This document shows positions 1 to 4,736 of a stretch of 5,896 nt of DNA, piece after piece. Under the pieces are notes generated by a model. The model worked only from the letters and a program-made list of their open reading frames with translations, did not search any database and had not been told where the DNA came from. The translations under genes and the position numbers were made by a program. Each line of letters begins with the position of its first letter. Within the stretch, counting starts at the first letter, position 1. Source of the stretch: an uncultured bacterium (GTDB lineage Bacteria > Cyanobacteriota > Vampirovibrionia > Gastranaerophilales > Gastranaerophilaceae); NCBI GenBank assembly GCA_948742005.1, contig CAPYQR010000054.1:1-5896 (forward strand), given 5' to 3'.

Positions 1-318
1 GTCCTTGAAATGTTCGGTTTAAAAGGAACAATGCATATGTCGGGCGAAAATGCTATTGATTATTTTTTGAAAAACAAGAAAAATTGGGATAATTATATAA
101 TAACCGCAGGAACAACAGGCAAAGCCGACACAGAGTTTTTAAACGAAGGGCTAAAAATTGCCCAAAGGCACGCTTATGGCGTACAGCCTTATTTGTCGGA
201 CGGCAACACCCCCATGTTCAAAGTCACAAACCCCTGGGATTGCGGCAGCAATCTAGATTTAACCCTTGATGAATTTAAAAAATATTTTACAAACATTGAT
301 ATTGCAAGAAAGAGATAA
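1..318 (+). CDS. Calpain-family (C2) cysteine peptidase, C-terminal part (5' end outside the window)
   Basis: This is the end of a papain-fold cysteine peptidase of the calpain family, read in frame from base 1. The frame is already open before the first ATG at base 10, so the gene starts upstream. Seen directly: the catalytic-His segment QRHAYGV (His codon 169-171), the catalytic-Asn segment KVTNPW (Asn codon 229-231), then a C-terminal LTLDEFKKYFTNIDI. The last matches the calpain core ending, in which an acidic strand/helix closes with a phenylalanine and an I-D-I/L-D-I strand. The usual NPWG glycine is replaced by Asp (NPWD). The catalytic Cys should lie upstream and cannot be checked. 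The protein ends 14 residues after this last motif region, so no calcium-binding domain follows. Bacterial calpains are often secreted or involved in processing, but the substrate and location are unknown here. The next gene starts 2 bases after the stop, suggesting co-transcription. Confidence 0.8.
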   Translation, partial: VLEMFGLKGTMHMSGENAIDYFLKNKKNWDNYIITAGTTGKADTEFLNEGLKIAQRHAYGVQPYLSDGNTPMFKVTNPWDCGSNLDLTLDEFKKYFTNIDIARKR

Positions 319-320
319 AA

Positions 321-599
321 ATGGAAAAAATTAATCTAATAAATTTAAATTCAAATCAAAATTTAAACACACAAACTTCAAATCCTTATGATAATCTAAA
401 AAAAGCTTATTTAGATTTTGTTAAGCAAATGTCAAAGTCTGATTTTTCAAATTCTCCAAGAAGGTACATAATTGAATTAAATTTAGTTCAAGAATTAAAA
501 AATCTCTCCTCGCAAAATCAAGAAGAACAAGATATTTGGATTGAAAAAGAAAACAAAATAAGAGATTCCCTGCTGCAATGGGGTGTTGAAATAGATTAG
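321..599 (+). CDS. Hypothetical 92-residue hydrophilic protein, probably cotranscribed with the calpain-like gene
   Basis: I do not recognise this protein. It begins 2 bases after the stop of the calpain-like gene. It has only a weak purine-rich site (AAGAGA) in front of its ATG, so translational coupling is likely. The first 25 residues are rich in Asn, Leu and Gln (NLNSNQNLNTQTS) and look disordered. The remainder is predicted helical with many charged residues (for example YDNLKKAYLDFVKQMSK, then EEQDIWIEKENKIRDSLLQW). There is no signal peptide, membrane segment or Cys pair. Tight linkage to a protease could mean an inhibitor, chaperone or substrate, but that is inference from position only. 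The gene call rests on the open frame, the close spacing and the plausible composition. Confidence 0.65.
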   Translation: MEKINLINLNSNQNLNTQTSNPYDNLKKAYLDFVKQMSKSDFSNSPRRYIIELNLVQELKNLSSQNQEEQDIWIEKENKIRDSLLQWGVEID

Positions 600-620
600 T
601 ATTAAAAGAATGTATTTATA

Positions 621-650
621 TTGCCAAAAAAGCATAATAAGTTTTATAAT
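621..650 (+). promoter_or_regulatory. Sigma70-type promoter for the membrane HhH gene
   Basis: A TTGCCA -35 element (621-626) and a perfect TATAAT -10 element (645-650) are separated by 18 bases, giving a transcription start near 657. The leader would be about 20 bases, with an AAGGA ribosome site at 665-669, 7 bases before the ATG at 677. An imperfect 13-base palindrome, CTTAATAATTAAG (655-667), covers the expected start site and could be an operator, although such AT-rich dyads also arise by chance. Confidence 0.6.
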
Positions 651-676
651 TAAACTTAATAATTAAGGATAAAAAA

Positions 677-1033
677 ATGCAGTTTTTAATATTTTTATAT
701 TTTGCGCTTTTAGGTTTTATTTTGGCTTTAAACAGCACTCTTGCTTTGGTTTTGTGGTTTTTGTCGGGAGTTTTAATCTTGAGTTTGATTCCTGTTTTTC
801 AAAAAATTAAAACAGAAAATCTTAAAAAACAAATCAAAAATAATACGGCAAAAATTAACATAAACAAAGCCTCCTGGCGCGAATTAGAACTATTGGACGG
901 GTTTACAAGGCTGAGCGCTAAAAGAGCAATCTGGATTAGAAGCCATCTGGGGTTTTATTCTTCAATTGATGATTTTTTTGAAAAAAATCAAATTAAAAAC
1001 AGAGAAGAAATAGAGCATTTTATTTTTATTTAA
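677..1033 (+). CDS. Small membrane-anchored helix-hairpin-helix protein, ComEA-like
   Basis: This 118-residue protein has two hydrophobic segments (about residues 2-18 and 21-41) separated by a short polar turn (NST). A basic linker follows (about 42-58, rich in Lys), then a helix-hairpin-helix module at about 59-105. The module starts KININKASWREL, matching the ComEA/helix-hairpin-helix consensus INxNxAs..eL, followed by LDGFTRLSAKRAI and a Gly-Phe-Tyr turn (LGFYSSIDDF) equivalent to the usual G-x-F-x-S-x-x-D-L. ComEA-type domains bind double-stranded DNA, classically at the membrane during natural transformation. Here the usual hairpin G-I-G is replaced by GFT, so DNA binding is uncertain. 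The second hairpin of a tandem HhH is poorly preserved in residues 105-118. Two N-terminal membrane helices differ from the single anchor of ComEA. A good promoter and an AAGGA site directly precede it, so it appears to be its own transcription unit. No other competence gene is in view. Confidence 0.65.
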   Translation: MQFLIFLYFALLGFILALNSTLALVLWFLSGVLILSLIPVFQKIKTENLKKQIKNNTAKININKASWRELELLDGFTRLSAKRAIWIRSHLGFYSSIDDFFEKNQIKNREEIEHFIFI

Positions 1034-1036
1034 TTT

Positions 1037-1065
1037 TTGTAACAATTTTTTCACTTTTCTATAAA
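1037..1065 (+). promoter_or_regulatory. Sigma70-type promoter for the split repeat-protein gene
   Basis: TTGTAA (1037-1042) and TATAAA (1060-1065) are spaced by 17 bases, starting 4 bases after the stop of the preceding gene. Transcription would begin near 1072, giving an untranslated leader of about 77 bases. A weaker alternative is TTTCAA (1076-1081) with TAAAAT (1100-1105) at 18 bases. I see no convincing hairpin terminator for the preceding gene in 1034-1148. Confidence 0.5.
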
Positions 1066-1133
1066 AAAGCTAAAGTTTCAAAAATAAAAAAACGATTACT
1101 AAAATATCGCAAATTTAGTTTTTAATTACATAG

Positions 1134-1140
1134 AAAGGTG
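1134..1140 (+). promoter_or_regulatory. Ribosome binding site that fixes the start at 1149
   Basis: AAAGGTG lies 8 bases before the ATG at 1149. A GTG at 1140 is in the same frame but overlaps this ribosome site, so the ATG three codons later is the better start. Confidence 0.7.
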
Positions 1141-1148
1141 TGAGCTGC

Positions 1149-1679
1149 ATGACAAGTATTAATAATTTGCAAGGTAAGAAATTACCTGCTGATTTCAGCG
1201 CAAAAACTCTAGAGCCAAAAACCTTAGAAAAAAAACCAAACACCAGTATCTTTGAAAAAGAAAAACCAAAAATGGAAAAGACTTTGCCAAACTATACGCT
1301 TGAAATCGACCCGTCTGTTTTGGATTCTGCTAAAGAAGAAGTTGAAAACAATCAAAATGTACAAGTAAACGGAATTTTTAAAATTCCTGATACCGCAGGA
1401 ATTTACGAACAAAAAAGAACAGAAGCTTATGGCAAGGAAATTGAGGACTTGACAAATTCTGAAAGGTCAGAATTTGAACAAGCAAAACACGAAGCCGAAT
1501 TGGATAAAGAAAGACGAAGCCATTATATGGTTCAAACTGTTGAACTGTCTAATCATCCGGAAGAAAAATCTGAACCCGGAGTTACCCAAACAAAATACGG
1601 CAACTGGACAGAAACCAAAACCAACTATATGACGGCAAAACCTATAACCAACTGTCAGCAAAAGACAAAGCAAAAGTAG
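1149..1679 (+). CDS. Repeat-containing orphan protein, N-terminal part (ends early by apparent frameshift)
   Basis: I do not recognise the family. The 176-residue product begins with a polar, Lys/Glu/Pro-rich stretch (residues 1-90) without a signal peptide or membrane segment. A helical motif follows at residues 94-117 (YGKEIEDLTNSERSEFEQAK). Then comes a GNWTETKT segment at 151-158, after which the frame changes character and stops. In the -1 frame, downstream of about base 1628, the sequence continues as YDGKTYNQLSAKDKAKVDEW. This is the natural partner of GNWTETKT, because a second copy, GDYNEITLTT followed by YSGYMYQDL, occurs intact near 2124-2185. The last 16 or so residues of this frame (from about YMTAKP) are therefore probably out-of-frame noise. 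Restoring one base joins it to the next reading frame as one protein of about 399 residues. It could be a true broken gene, a programmed shift or a sequencing error; no canonical slippery heptamer is visible. Confidence 0.65.
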   Translation: MTSINNLQGKKLPADFSAKTLEPKTLEKKPNTSIFEKEKPKMEKTLPNYTLEIDPSVLDSAKEEVENNQNVQVNGIFKIPDTAGIYEQKRTEAYGKEIEDLTNSERSEFEQAKHEAELDKERRSHYMVQTVELSNHPEEKSEPGVTQTKYGNWTETKTNYMTAKPITNCQQKTKQK

Positions 1680-2221
1680 ACGAATGGGAAAAAGAATGCG
1701 AAAAAATGGAACAAGTCTGGGGAGATGATGCAAAACTTCCCGATTGTCCTTTTGAACAATCTGCCGAAATCAGGGTACAAAAAGATTCAAAAATATTGGA
1801 TAAAGGAGGCAAAATCGAAATCTTGCCTCATTATACAACATTACCCGACACCAAATTAATAACACCTGAAGACAAACCAAAAATATCTAAAACCTGGGAT
1901 TCGCCTGAAGAATTTAGAGAATTCATGCAAAAAATGGAAGAAGAATCGGAGTACAGATGTTCCGTTGATGCTTTACATGATAGAATGTTCGGTTATTCTT
2001 TGGATTCTGAAAGAATTGATCCACAGGATAAAGCAGAATATGAAAAAGCTCTTAAAGAAATGGAAAAATCGGGCAATGCTACAAAACCAAAGGAACTTGG
2101 CAAAGGCTACCTTGAAAGACAAGTCGGCGATTACAATGAAATAACTTTGACAACTTATAGCGGCTATATGTATCAAGATTTACCCGATGATTTAAAAGAA
2201 AAGCTTGATAAATGGGAAAAT
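1428..2221. repeat. Protein-level repeats spanning the frameshift (four helical units in two pairs)
   Basis: Four related units can be read: unit 1 at 1428-1499 (YGKEIEDLTNSERSEFEQAK), unit 2 at 1628-1702 (YDGKTYNQLSAKDKAKVDEW), unit 3 at 1988-2065 (FGYSLDSERIDPQDKAEYEK) and unit 4 at 2156-2221 (YSGYMYQDLPDDLKEKLDKW). The shared pattern is aromatic, G, a short gap, L or I, an acidic/polar turn, then a charged helix ending in E/D-x-W/A. Units 2 and 4 are each preceded by a G-[N/D]-[W/Y]-x-E-x segment. Units 1 to 3 lie about 187 codons apart and units 2 to 4 about 176, which suggests an old tandem duplication of a two-unit block. No nucleotide-level repeat survives. Confidence 0.6.
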
Positions 2222-2347
2222 GCGGTTTTCTTAAGTAATGCAGGTTTTGAAGTTGAAAATGCGCAAGAAGCTTTAAAATGTCCGTTGAATATTGAAACTA
2301 CGGTTAGAATACAAAAAATAAGAAACAGCCATATTAAAAATTTATAA
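1706..2347 (+). CDS. Repeat-containing orphan protein, C-terminal part (continuation after the frameshift)
   Basis: This 213-codon stretch opens with an ATG that has no Shine-Dalgarno sequence. Its frame is open and clearly coding well upstream, back to a stop at 1571, so the ATG is probably an internal Met of a longer protein. Seen in it: an FGYSLDSERIDPQDKAEYEK motif (residues 95-114), a GDYNEITLTT segment (141-150) and a YSGYMYQDLPDDLKEKLDKW motif (151-170). These repeat, in the same order, the motifs of the preceding frame. The protein is charged and mostly helical with no membrane segment. It has a few Cys residues (CPF, YRCS, KCP) with no clear metal-binding spacing. No catalytic signature is recognised. 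It ends just before the hairpin upstream of glnA. If expressed separately it would need reinitiation after the stop at 1679, 26 bases upstream; a fused product is more plausible. Confidence 0.6.
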   Translation: MEQVWGDDAKLPDCPFEQSAEIRVQKDSKILDKGGKIEILPHYTTLPDTKLITPEDKPKISKTWDSPEEFREFMQKMEEESEYRCSVDALHDRMFGYSLDSERIDPQDKAEYEKALKEMEKSGNATKPKELGKGYLERQVGDYNEITLTTYSGYMYQDLPDDLKEKLDKWENAVFLSNAGFEVENAQEALKCPLNIETTVRIQKIRNSHIKNL

Positions 2348-2369
2348 AAAAATTCCTATTTTCAAAATT

Positions 2370-2411
2370 TTTCGTATAGTATTTTAAGATAAATGCTATA
2401 CGAAATTTTTT
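2370..2411 (+). terminator. Hairpin plus T-run directly in front of the glnA ribosome site
   Basis: Arms 2370-2384 (TTTCGTATAGTATTT) and 2391-2405 (AAATGCTATACGAAA) pair over 15 bases with one T-G wobble and a 6-base loop (TAAGAT). Six T follow (2406-2411). The form is that of a Rho-independent terminator, though the stem is AT-rich. It begins 22 bases after the repeat-protein stop and ends one base before the glnA AGGAGG. It therefore cannot simply separate two units unless the glnA promoter overlaps it. A TATAGT inside the left arm (2375-2380) could be a -10 element, in which case glnA transcripts starting near 2387 would lack the left arm and escape termination. It may equally act as a DNA operator or an attenuator. 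Confidence 0.5.
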
Positions 2412-2417
2412 AGGAGG
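2412..2417 (+). promoter_or_regulatory. Strong ribosome binding site of glnA
   Basis: AGGAGG is 7 bases before the ATG at 2425 and is the best Shine-Dalgarno match in the window, in keeping with high expression. It directly follows the T-run of the leader hairpin. Confidence 0.8.
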
Positions 2418-2424
2418 AATAAAA

Positions 2425-3765
2425 ATGGCATACCCGAAGATGACAAAAGAAAAAATTGAACAACTTTGTTGCGAAAACAATGTCTGTTTTATCAGGCTGC
2501 AATTCTGTGATATGAACGGAACAATCAAAAACCTTTGTTTGCCTATCAGTCAGCTTAACAAGGTTTTAAATAATGAAATTATGCTGGACGGTTCTTCCAT
2601 AAAAGGATTTAGAAGCATTGAAACATCAGATATGTATTTCTTTCCCGACCTTGATACTTTCACAATTCTTCCCTGGTGTGAACGTGATGGGGAAAATGTT
2701 GCACGTATAATTTGTGATATCCATAATGCTGATGGAACACCTTTTGAGGGGTGTCCTCGATGCAACTTAAAAAGAATGATTCAAAGAGCGGAAAAATTGG
2801 GTTATAAAATGAATGTCGGGCCTGAAGCGGAATTTTTCATTTTTGAATTGGATGAAAACGGAAAAGCAACAACAATCCCCCATGATAAAGGCGGATATTA
2901 TGATGCTGCACCCACTGATTTAGCAGAAGATATAAGACGTGATATCGTTGGAACATTAGAAGCAATGGATTTTGAAATTGAAGCTTCGCACCATGAAGTC
3001 GCGGACGGGCAGCATGAAATTGATTTTAAATATGCAGATGCCCTGACTGCTGCTGATAATATAATTACTTTTAAATATGTAGTTAAAAGTATTGCAAACG
3101 AATACGGAGTCCATGCTACATTTATGCCTAAACCGATTTTTGGAATTAATGGTTCAGGCATGCATTGTAATTTATCTTTATTTAAAGACGGCGAAAATCT
3201 TTTTTATGCACCTGATTCTGCAACAGGACTTTCTCAAGAAGCAATGTATTCAATCGGCGGAGTTTTAAAACATGTTAAATCATTCACTGCAATCACAAAC
3301 CCGATTGTAAACAGCTATAAAAGAATTGTCCCCGGGTATGAAGCACCTGTTTATCTTGCTTGGAGTTTAGCTAACCGCTCGGCGTTAATCAGAGTTCCCG
3401 CTAAACGCGGAGTTGCAACAAGAATCGAACTTCGCTCGCCTGACCCTTCTTGCAATCCTTATTTAGCTTTAGCGGTTATTTTGGGTGCTATTTTGGATGG
3501 AATTGAAAATAAAATCACTCCGCCGATGCAAGTGGAAGAAAACATTTACGAAATGACGCCTAAGGAATTAAAAAATGCTAATATTGATTCCTTACCGGGA
3601 ACTTTGTATGAAGCAGTTGAGCTTTTAAAGTGTGATGATGTTATTAAAGATGCACTTGGTGAGCATATTTTAAATGAATTTATTGCAACTAAAAATTTAG
3701 AATGGGACAGCTATAGAACCTATGTTTCTCAATGGGAAAAAGACAGATATTTAAACGCTTATTAG
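2425..3765 (+). CDS. glnA: Glutamine synthetase, type I (GSI-alpha, Bacillus-like)
   Basis: It makes glutamine from glutamate, ammonia and ATP in the cytoplasm, as a dodecamer, and is the main ammonia-assimilating enzyme. The 446 residues match the 444-residue B. subtilis GlnA almost throughout, with a two-residue offset. Seen in order: the N-terminal beta-grasp (FIRLQFCDMNGTIKN, 22-36) and the DGSS motif (55-58). Metal ligands follow at GPEAEFF (Glu134, Glu136), Glu191 and GQHEIDF (Glu198). Next come NGSGMHCN with His247, the PGYEAP flap with Glu306, the ATP/phosphate-binding NRSALIRVP (Arg318, Arg323) and the RIELRSPDP strand (Glu335, Arg337). The C-terminal NIYEMTPKEL follows the GSI-alpha pattern rather than the NLYDLPPEE adenylylation loop of GSI-beta, so control by adenylylation is unlikely. 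The Bacillus feedback residue Arg62 corresponds to Ser64 here, with Arg at the neighbouring position 63. The stop overlaps that of the convergent gene. Confidence 0.97.
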   Translation: MAYPKMTKEKIEQLCCENNVCFIRLQFCDMNGTIKNLCLPISQLNKVLNNEIMLDGSSIKGFRSIETSDMYFFPDLDTFTILPWCERDGENVARIICDIHNADGTPFEGCPRCNLKRMIQRAEKLGYKMNVGPEAEFFIFELDENGKATTIPHDKGGYYDAAPTDLAEDIRRDIVGTLEAMDFEIEASHHEVADGQHEIDFKYADALTAADNIITFKYVVKSIANEYGVHATFMPKPIFGINGSGMHCNLSLFKDGENLFYAPDSATGLSQEAMYSIGGVLKHVKSFTAITNPIVNSYKRIVPGYEAPVYLAWSLANRSALIRVPAKRGVATRIELRSPDPSCNPYLALAVILGAILDGIENKITPPMQVEENIYEMTPKELKNANIDSLPGTLYEAVELLKCDDVIKDALGEHILNEFIATKNLEWDSYRTYVSQWEKDRYLNAY

Positions 3766-4598
3766 ATTTTATAAGGTTCAATTTCAAAAAGTTTAGGATA
3801 AATTTTAATATAATCATCTAAATCGCGGTAAAATGCCTCAAAATCGAGGCTTTTGCCGCTTTTTACAGGGCTTGTTTTGTAACCTTGCGAAATATAAATT
3901 GCTTTTGTTAAAATATTAGCTAAAGAATCATTCCCATGGACAAAAGGGCTTTCTTGCGCAATCAGCCATTGGATTTTTGCTGTTGTGAAATCAATTTGTT
4001 CTTTTGTCGGTTTTTTTATTTTTTTAAAATCTTTATAAACTTTTTTAACAATGTCAAAATTTGATCCTTTTTGCGCAAAATTGCACCCGTAAATTATTTT
4101 TATATGAGGAGGCATTGAAGATGTGGCATCTTTAAATTCAATTTGGCAGACATTTGTATTTTTCTCATGCCCTTTTGGCTGATATTTATCAAAAACATCT
4201 TTTGCTTCAAAATCATCACAGATTTTTTTATATGTATTATAATACTCGCATCCCCTCTTGTAAGAATCTTTATATATTCCGAAATACGAAATATATTCTT
4301 TTTTTGAACAATAAGTCGGATTATCGTTAATGATTGTTAAATTTTCTTTAATATAATCTAAAATTTTATCAAAACTGCAGTTAATGTTAATCAAATCTGC
4401 GGTTTTACAGGCAAGGCGGTTAATTTTTCTTGCCCAAGCTCCGTTTTTTTTATAGGTTGTCATTTTGATAAAAAATAAATCTTTGTCTAAATCTTGAATT
4501 GCTTTCATTGTATCCAATAAGTTTGGGTATGCTGTGTCTTCATTTTCATTGAATTCCAGAAAGTAATTATTATTTTTCTTTATTTCTTCCCTGACCAA
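3762..4598 (-). CDS. Hypothetical 278-residue orphan protein, weak Fic-like motif near the C-terminus
   Basis: I do not recognise this family with confidence. It is a Lys/Asp/Tyr-rich soluble protein without a signal peptide or membrane segment. It contains eight Cys residues scattered without clear metal-binding spacing. Near the end, a helix (TTAKIQWLIAQ, about 205-215) leads into SPFVHGNDSLANIL (217-230) and then SLDFEAFYRDLDDYIKIYP (250-268). The first part recalls the Fic loop HPFxxGNGR, but the catalytic His is Ser217 and the final Arg is absent. If related at all it would be inactive for AMP transfer, and the resemblance may be chance. The start is uncertain: TTG at 4598 gives the longest frame without a clear ribosome site. 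The first in-frame ATG is at 4508 with only a weak GGA. The intervening residues look coding, so I keep the TTG. The stop codon overlaps the glnA stop on the other strand by 3 bases. The gene is divergent from thrS. Confidence 0.65.
   Translation of the reverse strand: MVREEIKKNNNYFLEFNENEDTAYPNLLDTMKAIQDLDKDLFFIKMTTYKKNGAWARKINRLACKTADLININCSFDKILDYIKENLTIINDNPTYCSKKEYISYFGIYKDSYKRGCEYYNTYKKICDDFEAKDVFDKYQPKGHEKNTNVCQIEFKDATSSMPPHIKIIYGCNFAQKGSNFDIVKKVYKDFKKIKKPTKEQIDFTTAKIQWLIAQESPFVHGNDSLANILTKAIYISQGYKTSPVKSGKSLDFEAFYRDLDDYIKIYPKLFEIEPYKI
3835..3854 (+). terminator. Possible weak glnA terminator inside the convergent gene
   Basis: GCCTC (3835-3839) and GAGGC (3846-3850) form a 5-bp GC stem with a 6-base loop, followed by TTTT. 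It lies about 70 bases past the glnA stop. No better hairpin is seen near that end. The short stem and its position inside a coding sequence keep confidence low. Confidence 0.25.
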
Positions 4599-4635
4599 GT
4601 TATCATGGTAATTTTAATAAATAATGTGAAGAAAA

Positions 4636-4667
4636 TTTTTTGCGCGTTAAATTTTTTTGCGTGTTAA
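4636..4667. repeat. Two 15-base direct repeats upstream of thrS
   Basis: TTTTTTGCGCGTTAA (4636-4650) and TTTTTTGCGTGTTAA (4653-4667) differ at one base and are offset by 17 bases. They stand out as GC-containing islands in AT-rich DNA, between the candidate promoters of two divergent genes. A paired binding site for a regulator is possible; no known consensus is recognised. Confidence 0.6.
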
Positions 4668-4673
4668 CTTGTT

Positions 4674-4701
4674 TTGGTTGCAAAATTGATTTTGTGATAA
4701 A
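4674..4701 (+). promoter_or_regulatory. Candidate thrS promoter with extended -10
   Basis: The -35-like TTGGTT (4674-4679) and GATAAA (4696-4701), the latter preceded directly by TGT, are separated by 16 bases. Transcription would start near 4708, leaving a leader of about 29 bases that contains the GAGGA ribosome site (4726-4730), 6 bases before the ATG. The -10 element is non-consensus, so the call is tentative. Confidence 0.3.
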
Positions 4702-4736
4702 ATTTTAATAATTATTACTGTTTTTGAGGAAAAGAA

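Larger units (their letters stand above)
4599..4736. other. Divergent intergenic region between the orphan gene and thrS
   Basis: These 138 very AT-rich bases must hold promoters for both flanking genes. For thrS, TTGGTT (4674-4679) and an extended -10, TGT plus GATAAA (4693-4701), are spaced by 16 bases, putting the start near 4708. For the minus gene, TTAACG (4650-4645) with CATTAT (4626-4621) at 18 bases is a weak candidate. Neither is decisive. It also carries the direct repeats listed separately. No T-box leader is seen: there is no room for one and no matching conserved bulge sequence. Confidence 0.5.

Noticed and set aside
1608..1640. Programmed -1 frameshift site in the split repeat gene
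   Set aside because: No X-XXY-YYZ heptamer occurs in the zero frame, the longest A-run here is four, and no strong downstream hairpin or pseudoknot is evident.
1224..1733. Open frames on the minus strand inside the repeat-protein gene
   Set aside because: They are Phe-rich mirrors of Lys/Glu-rich coding sequence, lack ribosome sites and overlap a frame with clear repeat structure.
2370..2405. NtcA-type site upstream of glnA
   Set aside because: The palindrome has GTA and TAC ends, but they are separated by 22 bases instead of the 8 required by the GTA-N8-TAC consensus.
2550..3161. Open frames on the minus strand inside glnA
   Set aside because: The plus strand encodes an unmistakable glutamine synthetase over the whole stretch, so the antisense frames are shadows.
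3990..4060. T-rich runs taken as terminators
   Set aside because: They are the complement of Lys codons in the minus-strand gene, with no adjoining GC stem.
4599..4736. T-box riboswitch in front of thrS
   Set aside because: The region is only 138 bases, is shared with a divergent gene, and shows neither the conserved T-box sequence nor a terminator before the start codon.
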